Below, in pieces: positions 35,801 through 46,291 of a stretch of 64,000 bases of DNA. Below the pieces are notes generated by a model. It did not search any database. It worked only from the letters and a program-made list of their open reading frames with translations, and was not told the DNA's origin. Numbering within the stretch: the stretch's first letter is position 1; each line of letters opens with the position of its first letter. Source of the stretch: Przewalskia tangutica (Eukaryota > Streptophyta > Magnoliopsida > Solanales > Solanaceae); contig CM056724.1 of assembly GCA_029844215.1 (NCBI GenBank), positions 2,474,307 to 2,538,306 of the forward strand, given 5' to 3'. Both the position numbers and the translations under genes were made by a program.

Positions 35801-38800
35801 TTAGCATTAGTACCTCCTTTTTTTGGTGCAAACTTTGGAGGTTGTTTCTCAACTTGATTGTTCTTGACAAAGGGCTTCTTGGAATCTTGCATGTTGCCTT
35901 TGTTCTTTTGCCAATTGGAGGAAGAAGTTTTCCCTTTCTTTGTTCTTGCTCCATGAAGATGAATACCCCTTGGACTTGACCACTTTATCCTCCTTGAGAC
36001 CCTTTTCAATTTCAATTGTCGCTTTAAGAGTTTCATCGATCTCATTATAACTATGAAACCTCATTTGGGATACGATCTCTCTATTCAACCCGGCTCGGAA
36101 CCTAGTTATGGTATTAAATTCTTCTTCTTCAAAATCAATCTTCATTTATACAAGTTGGAATTTGTCATAATACTCCTCTACACTCTTGAGATTCTGTTTC
36201 AATGTGCAGAACTTCTTTAGTTGTTCTTGCTTGTACCAATCAGACACATACTTTCTTCCCATGATAGTCTTCAATTCTTCCCAAGTAGGAGTTGGAACAA
36301 GTCAATTTGTTCTCCTAAACTTTACTTGCGTTTCCCACTATGTCGAGGCAAATCCTTCAAATTGGGCAATATCATAAGATGCATTCTTCATTTCGGACAC
36401 TTCATTGGTGAAGAAGATCTGATCGCATTGTGTAATCCAATCGAGGAACATATCTGGGTCGCTACTTCCTTTGAAGGTTGGAAGGTTGGAAGGGTGACTT
36501 TGATGGAGTTCGAGACTCGTGTCTCGCCCACCAATGTTTTCTTCCCATGGTCTCCATAAAGTTCTTCGCCATATTAATCACCTTGGTAGTTACGTCCTTG
36601 GTAACCATCATAGTCTCGGTAACCTCCTTGCCTACCTACTTGAGGGATATAACCATTTCTTCCACCTCTACCCCGATGAGGATTTTGGTAAGGCATTCAT
36701 TTTCTTCTCATTTGATCGGCAAATCGGTCACCCAAACCTCCTCTTGTAAATCAACCCTAAGTGGTTGGACATTTCGGATTGGTTGACGGATATTTGGTAA
36801 TGGTTGGTGTGGATAAGGTTCATTTGGTGGTGCAGTGTAAGGCTCATTTGGTGGTGGTTCAATTGGGTTCTCATTTTTCGAGGTGGTGGTGGGGTATTAT
36901 TTTGGGGAGTGGGGTGGAACATGTGGTGAAAGGTCTCGGGTGATATGGTAGGGGTGAAACTTGAGATTTCGACTCTCCTAACATTAAGAAACTCAAATAT
37001 AATACTAGAATTAGCAAACAAACAATTATTTTTGGATTTTTTTGTAGTAACAAAACCCAAGACAAGGATTGTTGGAACAATCCTTCAAACGAAGCTCTGA
37101 TACCAATTGATACATACCAATTGCAAAAACGAAATTAAACAACAAGAAATTGAAAGATAAAGAGGAAGACATAATAAAATGGAATCAAAAGCAACCCAAA
37201 ATATATTAAACTAAGGACCTTAATTGATTAATCAAGATAAAGCACCTAAACCTATTAGGAGGACCTCAAGGGAATTGAATTCTCAAGCAACCCACCTTTC
37301 CAATCAAATGTTCAATTGCAAGCTTCAACAAGTTCTCAAAGAGTAGCATAAACAACAATATTCAAGATAATCTAAGCAATGGAAATGACTTACGGTTCCT
37401 ATTAATAGTCTAGGACTAATTTATTACACAAGAGGCCCAAAAGTGACACTCTTGTATTGCAAAAATAACCAAAACGCCATTGTCACATTACGCTCTTGAT
37501 CCGAATCTCGGGACGTATTCGCTCTTAATCTGCGATTCGCAGTCGCCTATCCTTCTCATCATCATCTACGACTTCTTGACTCTGTCTGCGGTTCGAAGAC
37601 TTCACGTGCGATACCATATGTGTGAATGGTGTTTTCTGCACCATTTGTTGTTTTTCACCTTCCCATGCTATCATAAACACTTGGAAACCTCAGGATGTTG
37701 CTAGAGTATGCTCAAGGATGTCCATCTTCATGAATAGGCCTTGTAGTGCTTGAAATTCACGGGCTTGACTCCTCGTGAACGGTCTTTATGGAACTCGGTT
37801 TGCATCAAACATTTCTTTTTGTTATTGAGGGGGCTAATTGTTCAGTATTGACCGTGAGACATTTATATTACTCATGAATGCTTATTTAGGAAAGGTATTT
37901 ATACCAGCATTTAGGACGTTGGTAGAATTGTATCCTAGTTAATCTATATAATTTCACAATTAAGATGTTGTGGTGTTTATTTAAGTGGAGAAGGGTGGAG
38001 GGGCGGGCCATCATCCCAAGCTCTGAAGGCTGCAATTGGCCCAAAGGTTTGGCTCTAGACGAAATTCTCATTTTTTTTTAAAAGATGGTGTGGTTTCAGT
38101 TGGTTGATTTAATCCCCCTCTTTTCGCAGTCGTAATTTGAAAGGGATAAGATAGTTGTTGTGCGGTTTGTTATGTAATTAAGGGGGAAACATGTTGCAGT
38201 ATTGACCGTGAGTCATCTATATACCACTCATAAATGCTTAGTTTGGAAAGGTATTTATACCAACATTTAGGACTTATTTGAAAATTTATGTATTTTCTGG
38301 CACCTGATTTGCACACTTCCTCATTTTAGCCCCTTCTAATGAACATACAGAAATTATGTTGATGTCCCAATTTTTCTTAAGATTGTATGAAGCTTGAATC
38401 AACTTCAACCTTGAAGGTTACTTTATTAAGTTTGTTGAACGTGGCGCCAAGTGTAGTTGCTTGTGCGGAACAACAACAACAACATACCCAGTGAAGTTCC
38501 ACAACGTGAAGTCTGGGGAGGGTAGAGTGTACGTAGACCTTATCTCTACCTTGATAGGTAGAATGATTGTTTTCGAGAGACCCTCGGTTCAAGACAAAGC
38601 ATAAGCACAAGCAAAACAAGAAAATAAGTCATACTAGCGCATTCGGAAGGAGAAGCAGTAACTGATGCAGGTACATAATATAAATAAAGTACATTTAAGA
38701 ACACATAGCAGTAGAAATCAAACGCTACTATAGTAACTAGTATGATAGTCTAAGTGGGCCTCCAATAATAACACTACAACTACCACTTTGTAAGCGTAAG

Positions 38801-41121
38801 TAGGCTACGCTCGACTACCTACTACCCTAATTCGTGTCCTCCACAACCAACCCCCTATCTAAGGTCATCTCCTTTGTAAGTTGCACCTGTGTCATCCCGT
38901 CTAATCACCTCTCCCCAATACTTCTTTGGCCTAACTCTACTCCTCTTGAACCCATTCATAGGAAACCTCTCACACCTCCGCACTGGGGCATATGTGTCTC
39001 TCCTCTGCACATGCCCGAACCATCTCAACCTCGCTTCCCGCATCTTATCCTCCACCGAGGTCACTCCCACTTCGTCTCGGATATCATCATTTCTAATCAT
39101 ATCCCTCCTTGTATGCCACACATCCATCTCATTAACTTTTATTTTCTGGATGTGCGAAGTCTTGACTTGCCAACACTCTGCCTCATACAACATAGTTAGT
39201 CTAACCTACACCCTATAGAACTTACCTTTAAGTTTTGATGACACCTTTTTATCGCACAAGACTCCAGATATGAGCCTCTATTTCATCCACTCGGCCCCAA
39301 TACGATGTGTGGCATCATCATCAATCTCTCCATTCCATTGGATAGTAGATCCGAGGTACTTAAGCTTCCTTTCTTCGGAATGACCTGAGTATCAAGCCTC
39401 ACCTTCACGTCTTTCTCAAGGTCGCTCCTGTTACTGAACTTACACTCCAAATATTCTGTGAGTCTGTCTCCAAACCTCCACTTTAGCATTCACTCTGTTG
39501 CGAGTCTCATCAATCAGGACTCAGGACTATGTCGTCTGCGAATAACATACACCATGGCACCTCCCCTTGGATCTGTCGCGTCAGGTCCATCACCAAGGCA
39601 AATAAGAATGGACTAGAGTTGATCCTTGGTGCAACCTCATCGTCACTGGGAAGAGCTCTGAATCCCCTCCTATTGTACGTACCCTGTTCTTGGCTCCATC
39701 ATATGAAATATCAGTGAATGTTGACTTTTTCCCTCTTTGATAGAATATGTGGCCTATGTCATGTTAGCCCTGATGTGGCTTAAAAATTTCGAAGTGAATT
39801 TTTCCTAGAGGTATGGATAGAAAAGCTGTCTGTATTTACTATTTAGAATGCCAACTTGTGGAAGTATTTTGATTCTAAATCAGTTGGTATTTTGTTGGTA
39901 GTAACAAGTATATTGTTTGTCTTTCCAGTTCACTCCAAGAAAGAGCGGTACCCCTAGAAGGAATGATATTGTATTTGTTTCACCTGACGGGGATGAAATT
40001 AAGAATAAGAGGCAACTGGACAAGTATCTGAAATCTCATCCAGGAGGACCTCCTGCTTCTGAATTTGATTGGGGTACAGGTATTTCTCTATTCTCCTTTT
40101 CTATGTTTGTACATATCTGGAATACATGTCTCCAATGAATTATCCAGTAAATTCTTGGGATGAGATGCTGCAGATTCATCTCTGGAAGGTTTGTGTAAGT
40201 TTCTTATTGGTTGTATGAATCCACTACTTTCTGACTTATTTAGGTGACACTCCTAGACGATCAACTAGACTGGGTGAAAAATCTAAAGCAACAGAGTCAC
40301 CAGAAAGTGAAACTCCCAGTAAGAGACAAAGGAAATCAAGCTCAAAAAAAGGAGCTGAGGAGGATGGTGGCGAGCAAGAAGCTGAAGATGCTACTGAGAA
40401 TGAAACTAAGGGAAGTGCTGAACCTGCTGTTCCAGATGCAGAAGATTTAGAAGTCCAAGATGTAGATATTGCCTCTAAGAAGGTTCTCACCGATGGAGAT
40501 AACATAAAGGATGATGAGGAGAAGACCACTTATCGTGAGATTGTCCCTGAGGAGCCTCAAGCAAGTGAAGATAAGATGGAAGTTGTGCAAGAAAAAGAAG
40601 AAACACTGGATGAGGGAAACATAGAGAAAATGGAAAATCAAGAAGCTGAAGATAAGCCTCTGGATGACAGCCTAAAAACTGACAGCAAACCGCTACCATT
40701 GAATGTGCTCGAGGAAAATAAGACCGAGAGTAAACCAGCTGGGACAGATGCCTCAGCCTCCTCTCATTCTGCTGAACTCAGCAAGGCAACCTCAGCTAGC
40801 CAAGAAGAAAGTGCAGTAGAAGCTCCGGCTCCCGCTGCAGATGCACCGAATGTGCTCGAGGAAACTAAGATACCAGCTGAACTCAGCAAGGCAACCTCAG
40901 TTAGCCAAGAAGAAACTGCAGAAGAAGCTCCTGCCACTGCAGATGAACTGGTTCAGAATTCTACTGATGCTAAAGTAGAGGCGAACGAGCAGATTGACAG
41001 GGAGATTCCAATTGAGGAGATCAATGGCACAGAAGCGGCTACAGCAGGTGTTAACAACTCTGTAGAGAACAATTCAGTGCAGAAAGAAGCCACTGTTGTC
41101 GACCAAGTCACCTCAAGTTAA
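29805..41121 (+). CDS. Methyl-CpG-binding-domain protein, MBD10/MBD11-like
   Basis: Exons are 29805-29882, 39929-40079 and 40244-41121, with GT/AG borders, joining in frame to 368 residues. Residues about 15-80 form the MBD fold (IDLPAPPGWKKR, FTPRKSGTPRRNDIVFVSPD, GDEIKNKRQLDKYLKSHPGG, SEFDWGTGDTPRRSTR), very close to plant MBD10/MBD11. A basic nuclear-localisation stretch (SKRQRKSSSKKG, about 101-112) follows. The remaining ~250 residues are acidic, low-complexity and probably disordered, with an imperfect internal duplication (AELSKATSASQEES / AELSKATSVSQEET). Arabidopsis members of this class act in the nucleus and are not thought to bind methylated CpG directly, so a chromatin role is inferred. 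An ATG two codons later (29811) could also start. Intron 1 spans 10,046 bp. Confidence 0.93.
29955..31165 (+). repeat. Degenerate ~390-bp tandem repeats in MBD intron 1
   Basis: The block 'gttgtttgcgttaaatttaa' then 'gatttggtgattaaatttcg', 'tgtttttgttatttc', 'atatgttaagcgttaatt', 'gttatgatttcataactggc' recurs with starts near 29961, 30460 and 30845. A partial copy lies at 30070. The longer first spacing includes the SINE/LINE tail at 30170-30233. Confidence 0.7.
30170..30233 (+). mobile_element. TS-SINE/LINE tail insertion, 14-bp TSD
   Basis: The sequence ends 'tggaactacactgggtgggt' then ATGTTGTTGTTGT, the 3' tail of the TS SINE/RTE LINE family. AATTAGAGATATGT flanks both sides (30156-30169 and 30234-30247), the direct duplication expected from LINE-driven insertion. 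The copy is 5'-truncated to 64 bp. Confidence 0.75.
31166..31565 (+). repeat. Second intronic tandem repeat, left part
   Basis: The unit 'gtagatgatctgtaatttca', 'cataatttgaaagggataag', 'gttattgaggggg', 'cactcatgaatgc..ggtatttatacc' is present about twice here. It continues beyond the gypsy insertion at 37810-38290. Confidence 0.6.
31566..32253 (-). repeat. 3' LTR of the MBD-intron gypsy element
   Basis: This 688-bp repeat matches 37108-37807 with substitutions and small gaps, which suggests an old insertion. Confidence 0.85.
32254..36145 (-). pseudogene. Gypsy gag-pol remains
   Basis: Reading down the minus strand: gag at 35849-36145 (ITRFRAGLNREIVSQM); a damaged zinc knuckle CYKCKGYG near 35780; protease region at 34893-35594 (CSLIISSRSCANVAS, PMQACHVLLGRPWQYDR); RT at about 33959-34700 (MNHVMKPFIEKSVVVYFDDI with the catalytic YFDD, VFLGFVVSSKGVE); RNase H at 33528-33725 (VIRTDHESLKHL). 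Integrase lies at 32806-33144 (DISMNFVLGLPRTKEG, VVVDRFSKIAHFIACYK, VSDRDLKFLSHFW), and the integrase C-terminus at 32175-32757 runs slightly into the LTR. Stops and frameshifts occur throughout. Confidence 0.88.
37108..37807 (-). repeat. 5' LTR of the MBD-intron gypsy element
   Basis: This is a 700-bp repeat matching 31566-32253. The primer-binding site lies at 37085-37107 on the minus strand. Confidence 0.85.
37810..38295 (+). repeat. Second intronic tandem repeat, right part
   Basis: Copies of the 31166-31565 unit continue here, with 'cagtattgaccgtgag' and 'ggtatttatacca' at about 37843-37910 and again at 38195-38265. Confidence 0.6.
38469..39700 (-). mobile_element. 5'-truncated RTE-type LINE
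   Basis: Minus-strand frames read MLFADDIVLS near 39520-39550, which is the reverse-transcriptase catalytic FADD. Then come RFGDRLTEYLECKF (39283-39489) and AECWQVKTSHIQKIKVNEM, REARLRWFGHVQRR and PVRRCERF (38855-39193), the C-terminal block of plant RTE-like LINEs. The 3' end carries the TS-SINE tail and finishes in (GTT)n at about 38469. The 5' two-thirds are missing and frames are shifted. Confidence 0.85.
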
Positions 41122-43536
41122 CCTTTTGATTTCTTAGGACAATAGTTTGTGTATCATCTGACCTTTATTTCTTCTCGGCCCTGATTTAGGTAACTGACAT
41201 ACAACAATAGGCATGTCCTGCATATGTTTAAAATTCTTAGCTACTGATTCTGTATTACATTGTGTTGTTGTTATCATCTGCATTATTCAACTGGTATTCT
41301 ATTAGGTATTGATGATCTTCTGTTGGAATAGAATTTTGGTTGATGTGATTCTGCTTTGCTGCTGAAAATTGATTCTTTTGGTTCATTTTTTTTAAAATTT
41401 TCTCTGCTGGTTTTCCTTCTTATGTTGAAATGTAGGTAATGTTCTTGGATATGGGATGTTGACTTTGTGTGTGTTCTGCAGTATTTTGTTATCCTCACTA
41501 TTTTACTTTTACTTGTTTCTGCACCTTGCTTCTGAACTTAAATGGGAGAGTGATATAATTTTTTACTCACTTCAATCATGTGCTGGATGCATGAATTTCC
41601 AACTCATGAGCCAGATCAGAATGTTAGTTAAAACCACGTACGTCAGCAAGCAGTTAGAATAATTCAGTTAGTCATAGGCCTTGATTGTTGATATCAGTAT
41701 GGCATTGATGTACAGATTACACATTCTGAAATGTAATAACAGTTGGTCTTAATATCTTCTTCTTCTTCCATCTCTTACCTTCCATTATTGACTGGGTTTC
41801 TCTTCTACTTACTCGAACTCAATCCTTCGACTTCCTGTTTTTGGTTAACATGTGCTCTTTGATGTTTTTCTTTTCTTTGTTTGAGGACTACAACTTTGTC
41901 CACATGCTATTGCTCATCTTATAGGTATGAATGCAGCAGCATATTAAAAGTTTTGGCTCAACTTCTATCTAAATCTAAACTCGTTAAGTATTAGGTTATC
42001 CTCATGTAATGTTAAGTCGTTTTTAGGGTAGTATGAAAGATTGTAATTTAATTTTTAAAATGCCGTCATTGGATTTGAGTGGCGGATCTAGCTTGTAGGG
42101 CTGTAACTTATAGTGTTCAAACGCCTACCAGAGCTTTTGCTCAAACTTTGCGTATGTATTGAGAAATTAACTAAATATTTGATATGTAACTCATTATTAT
42201 TATATATTAATTTGATGCCATTGTTAAACTCATCAACTTTAAATCTCAAATCCCTCCGTGTTTAGTTTCCTCTCTCCAATCTCCTCTATGTTTGACGACT
42301 CTCAAAATGCCTAAATGTACTCCTTTCGTCTCAAAATACTTATCATGTTTTGCTTTTGGTTTTGGATAGTCAATTTTACTAATCTTTAAAATTAAATTGG
42401 ATTCGATTAATTCAGTAATTTAAAATTAAAATTTAGATATTTGAAACTATGGAAAAGTACTCTAAACTACATCTATTCTCATATCAATATGGCCAAAAAA
42501 TATACTACATCTTAAAATGTTGATCAAAGTTTAAGTAATTTGAAGAAGCTTAACGTGACAACTATTTTGGGATGGTGGAGTATTGTTTTTGCAAGATTTA
42601 AAAATAAAAATAAAATACAAAGGCTACAAGCAACTTGGAAGGAAATAAGAGGAATTTAATTATGACATCAACTTCTTAATGGGGACCAAAGAATAATATG
42701 TTATAATAAAAGGCGCACACAGATATTTTAGGAAAACTAAACAAAAGATGAGTAAGCAGTCCATTAGAAAGTGTTGTTTTAGACCGCTTGGTGCAAGTTA
42801 TATACTCGCTCTATTCCACGGTACATGATTATCTAGAAATAAAATATTTTATTAAGAAATTATGATAATTTACTAATATACTTTACAATTATTAAAATTA
42901 CATATTTATCTCATAAAAAATACTTTCAAAGTACTATGAAACTTAGGGTAAAATGGAGAAAATAAGATTAAAACTATATTGAATTGCAAACAATCAACTA
43001 TTATAAAAAAGTAAAAAAAAATTAGACAATCATGTATTTTGAAACGGAGGGAGTATAAAAAATGAAAAATATTTTCACAAATATCTACGTTTGGTATATA
43101 TCGGTCTAATTTAACTGAAATGGGCTGACGAATAAATAACCCACTCAAAACTTAAATGAATTAGTAGAGTTATGTTTTGGTGGGTTAGTTTTATGACCAA
43201 TAATTTGATACTTAAAGAATCATTGCCGACTTTCCCAAAAACATATTCCATTCTTATTACTACAACTCCCACCCACCACTAGGGATGTCAAAATAAACAT
43301 TTTATTAACGGATGCCCCGTGGTAAGTGGTATCGGCGTGAATTAAGCGCGGGGGGGGCGGGTGGAAGAATTACTAGCGTGTGGGGTGGTGGGGGTGAGGG
43401 GATTTGTGGGGCATGTGATTTTGGTACCTTCCCTGCCTGTTGACATCCCTAATTGTAACCACCACACGTTTTACGTTCACTACTTAAAGCCACCCCTTTA
43501 CCACCTTTTACGCTACCCAAACACAAATTCTCTACC
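41122..43536. other. Intergenic with Stowaway-like MITEs
   Basis: No gene is seen. Two Stowaway-type elements are recognisable. One runs from about 42316 to 42585 ('ctcctttcgtctcaaaatac' ... 'ttttgggatggtggag'). The other runs from about 42807 to 43054 ('ctcgctctattccacg' ... 'tgaaacggagggag', flanked by TA). Near 42075-42130 there is a remnant of a dispersed repeat ('gtggcggatctagcttg'). Confidence 0.5.
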
Positions 43537-44292
43537 ATGAACGACCCGAATAGACCCGTTACCGGTTACCCCGCCGCCGCCACTGGTCCGCCGCCACCAA
43601 ACCCTAACGGCACTGCCTACCCATATACCGCACCACCACCACCTTTCAACTACCACCACAACAACAACACCAACCCATACTACCAACAATCTCAACCTTA
43701 CCCCACTACTATCCAACGCGCTACCTTCTTCCGGCGCGTCATCACAATCGCTATAGCTGCTATGGTCATAGCTGGTGCCTTTACTCTCATCGTATGGTTA
43801 ATATTCCGTCCTAAACTCCCTGAATTCCGTGTCGATTCGCTATCGGTATCGAATCTTAATCTCACCAATTCATTAATTTCTGCTAATTGGGACTTAGGTT
43901 TTACTGTTAGAAACCCTAATAAAAAAATGACACTTTACTATGATGAGATTGCTGCTGCTGTTTTTTATGATTACGTGTCACTTTCGGATACCACGGTACC
44001 ACCTTTTTATCAGGAGAAACGGGTTGAAACGGGTCAGAAAGCGGGTTTTGCGAGTTCGGGTTCGTATGTGGAGAGAAGGGTTTTTGATGAGATGAATAGA
44101 GAGAGGGATAGGAGAGGTGTGATTGGGTTTAATGTGAGAATGGTTGCTAGGGTTAGGTTTAAAGCTGGGGCTTGGAGAGCAAGGAGGAGGTTTGTTAGGG
44201 TTTATTGTAAGGGTTTGGATGTTGGGGTCGGATCGAATAAGTCATCCGGGAACTTGCTTGGCGGGTCACGACAATGCCGAGTTGGATTCTGA
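43537..44292 (+). CDS. NDR1/HIN1-like (LEA_2) membrane protein
   Basis: This is an intact 251-residue frame. Residues 1-65 are a Pro/Asn/Tyr-rich cytosolic tail. One membrane helix lies at about 68-90 (VITIAIAAMVIAGAFTLIVW). Residues 92-251 form the LEA_2 beta domain, with the family motif WDLGFTVRNPNKKM and the following YYDEIAAAVFYDY. The C-terminus GGSRQCRVGF is typical of NHL proteins. Arabidopsis relatives sit in the plasma membrane and act in defence or abiotic stress. The exact member and role here are inferred only. The second half is strongly G/A-rich compared with the C-rich first half, which is simple codon bias. Start: first ATG, with in-frame homology beginning soon after. Confidence 0.9.
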   Translation: MNDPNRPVTGYPAAATGPPPPNPNGTAYPYTAPPPPFNYHHNNNTNPYYQQSQPYPTTIQRATFFRRVITIAIAAMVIAGAFTLIVWLIFRPKLPEFRVDSLSVSNLNLTNSLISANWDLGFTVRNPNKKMTLYYDEIAAAVFYDYVSLSDTTVPPFYQEKRVETGQKAGFASSGSYVERRVFDEMNRERDRRGVIGFNVRMVARVRFKAGAWRARRRFVRVYCKGLDVGVGSNKSSGNLLGGSRQCRVGF

Positions 44293-45019
44293 TGGTTATC
44301 ATCGTTGAAGGTGAAATTTATTGAATCTTTTTGGAGCTTTAGCTTGGCTTAAGTTTATTTTGTTGTTATTATAGTTGTTTTTTATGATTTGTAAATACAA
44401 TGTGGTTTATTGTGATTCAATTAAGGATAGTCTGATTTTTATTATACTAAAGACTGAAAATCTATTGATTTTTAGGAGCTTTAGATTAGTTTTAAGTTTA
44501 TTTTGTAATATAGTTGTTTTTGATGTATGGTTTCTTGTTATTGGAAAATGCAATGTGGTTAACTATGATTGAATTAAGGTTAGTCTGATTTTTTATTATA
44601 CGAAAGACTGATTATGAAGGTTCATTGGTTTACATTGTGTATAGTTTTTTCAGTTGTTTTTCTAAGGTACATTAGTTATAAAGCTAATAGCTTTTACTTG
44701 GTTGTTCTTGGTTTTATTTATTCTTCATTTGATTTTAATAGTACATAGCATAGCGAACTAAGTGGAGATGGATGTAAGCTTGATATGTTCTGTTAAAAAG
44801 TAAATATGAATAATGTGTAGCCATACATCATTGTTCTTGAGATAATTAAGATCCGTGTTGCTCCGACTCAGGGACGGATCTTACGGCCATATTCTTCATC
44901 ACATAAATTTTAGGATTCAGGGGTGTGGACCCAAGTGCGTATACGGGTGTTGGGATACAACCAATAATTATATATTATGACACAAAGTATATATCTCGAT
45001 CAATTAGAGCTATTTTTTT
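44293..45019. other. 3' flank of the NHL-like gene
   Basis: AT-rich. A ~170-bp direct repeat is visible: 'tttaggagctttagattagt' / 'tttggagctttagcttggct', 'tgcaatgtggttaactatga' / 'tacaatgtggtttattgtga', with copies at about 44330-44440 and 44470-44610. At 44870-44990 there is a remnant of a dispersed repeat ('cagggacggatcttac'). Confidence 0.5.
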
Positions 45020-45107
45020 ATGACAAGGGAACCCAGAAGGCAATCCCCGGTAGGCCTGAGACTGGAAGTCGCATGCTCAACCAACTGAGTCACCCATGCG
45101 GGTAGGG
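45020..45107 (-). mobile_element. tRNA-headed SINE remnant
   Basis: The reverse strand reads 'cccgcatgggtgactcagtt' then 'ggttgagcatgcgacttcc', a tRNA-like A-box region of a known plant SINE type. The anticodon arm and a 3' half of a true tRNA are absent, so it is not a tRNA gene. Confidence 0.5.
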
Positions 45108-45229
45108 CTATAGAACTAAAATTAATAAAATTTAATTCTTTATAAACACCTATAATATCTTATTCATAAGATATCTCGTGGAATAGAGAAGTATTCTCAT
45201 ACTTTATATCATTTTTTGTTGTTACGTAC

Positions 45230-45699
45230 TTAACCTGAACCCTGTCTATGAGTATAGCAATCCTTTAAATCTTTTCTAATCCGCCTTCTCTTTTTCTTAT
45301 GCCTTGGGAGCCCAGTCTTTAGGAGAGGCAATTGCTCACTCGTGACAATGAATGTCTGCTTATGACAAACTATCCTTAATCTCTTTCCCCTAAAGCTAGT
45401 TTTCTTTCCTTCTCTTTCGACCCAAGCAAATGAATTTCTATTCAGTTTATCAACTTTACCGGGCATGGAAACACTCCAGCTAAAGAAAATACACCTAAAG
45501 AATGACTACTGGTCAGTGACCCTGCAAGACCCTAGACTGGCTCTGAGTCCCTCCCTCTGATGCCCCGACTCTCAGTCTCAATCAAGTAAGAAAGAGAACC
45601 CTTTTAGCTACGACAATGAGTACATGCCTCTTCCCTCCGTTGTTTACCCAATGGACCACTTAGAATAGACCGAATCGAAGGCGGTACGCATTTTGTAAT
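45230..45699 (+). other. Probable mitochondrial DNA flanking the nad5 fragment
   Basis: Base composition changes here to that of plant mitochondrial DNA (mixed, less AT-rich, for example 'ctgactctcagtctcaatca'-like text and 'atagaccgaatcgaaggcgg'). It runs directly into the nad5 fragment. I cannot assign genes to it, and its left border is a guess. Confidence 0.4.
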
Positions 45700-46291
45700 C
45701 ATTCCATGTTTTCGCTACTATGGTAACATCTGTCGTTTTCATGATAGCAAGGTGCTACCCTTTATTTGAATACCCACCTACGACTTCGATTGTTATTACT
45801 TTTGCAGGAGCTATGACGTCATTCCTTGCGGCAATCACTGGAATATTACAGAATGATCTAAAGAGGGTCCTAACTTATTCAACTTGCAGTCAATTAGGCT
45901 ATATGATCTTTGCTTGTGGCATCTCTAACTATTCGGTTAGTGTATTTCACTTAATGAATCACACCTTTTTCAAAGCACTACTATTCCTGAGTGCAGGTTC
46001 GGTGATTCATGCCATATCGGATGAGCAAGATATGCATAAGATGGGGGGTTTGCCTCCTTGTTCCCATTTACCTATGTCGTGATGCTCATGGGCAGCTTAT
46101 CTCTAATTGGATTTCCTTTTCTAACTGGATTTTATTCCAAAGATGTGATCTTAGAGCTCGCTTACACTAAGTATACCATCAGTGGGAACTTTGCTTTCTG
46201 GTTGGGAAGTGTCTCTGTCCTTTTCACTTCTTATTACTCCTTTCGTTCACTTTTTCTAACATTTCTAGCACTAACTAAACCCAAAAATTAA
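45700..46291 (+). pseudogene. nad5: Nuclear copy of mitochondrial nad5 (NUMT)
   Basis: Frames read FAGAMTSFLAAITGILQNDL, KRVLTYSTCSQLGYMIFACG and HLMNHTFFKALLFLSAGSV. After a one-base frameshift near 46045-46060 they continue with PFLTGFYSKDVILELAYTKY and SYYSFRSLFLTFLALT. This is NADH dehydrogenase subunit 5 of respiratory complex I, about 190 of ~670 residues, from the middle of the protein. Amino-acid changes (IARCYPLFEYPP) and the frameshift show it no longer functions. It is embedded in nuclear DNA with SINEs and MITEs on both sides. Confidence 0.9.

Larger units (their letters stand above)
31566..37807 (-). mobile_element. Ty3/gypsy LTR retrotransposon, antisense in MBD intron 1
   Basis: LTRs are at 31566-32253 and 37108-37807 (TGATACATACC...TTTGCATCA), both ~690-700 bp and clearly homologous. 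Minus-strand ATTGGTATCAGAGCTTC beside the right LTR is the tRNA-Met primer site. Flanks are AACAG on the left and AACAT on the right, a 5-bp duplication with one mismatch. Between them, minus-strand gag, protease, RT, RNase H and integrase occur in gypsy order. All frames are interrupted. The host DNA on both sides is the same tandem repeat, so the insertion split that array. Confidence 0.9.

Noticed and set aside
38834..39199. 121-codon plus-strand frame
   Set aside because: It is the complement of the RTE LINE reading frame on the minus strand.
45020..45107. Possible tRNA gene on the minus strand
   Set aside because: Only the D-arm-like half fits; there is no proper anticodon arm or acceptor stem pairing, so it is a SINE head.
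45230..45466. 78-codon minus-strand frame beginning MPGKVDKLNRNSFAWVERE
   Set aside because: No recognisable domain; it lies in probable mitochondrial-derived spacer DNA next to the nad5 fragment.
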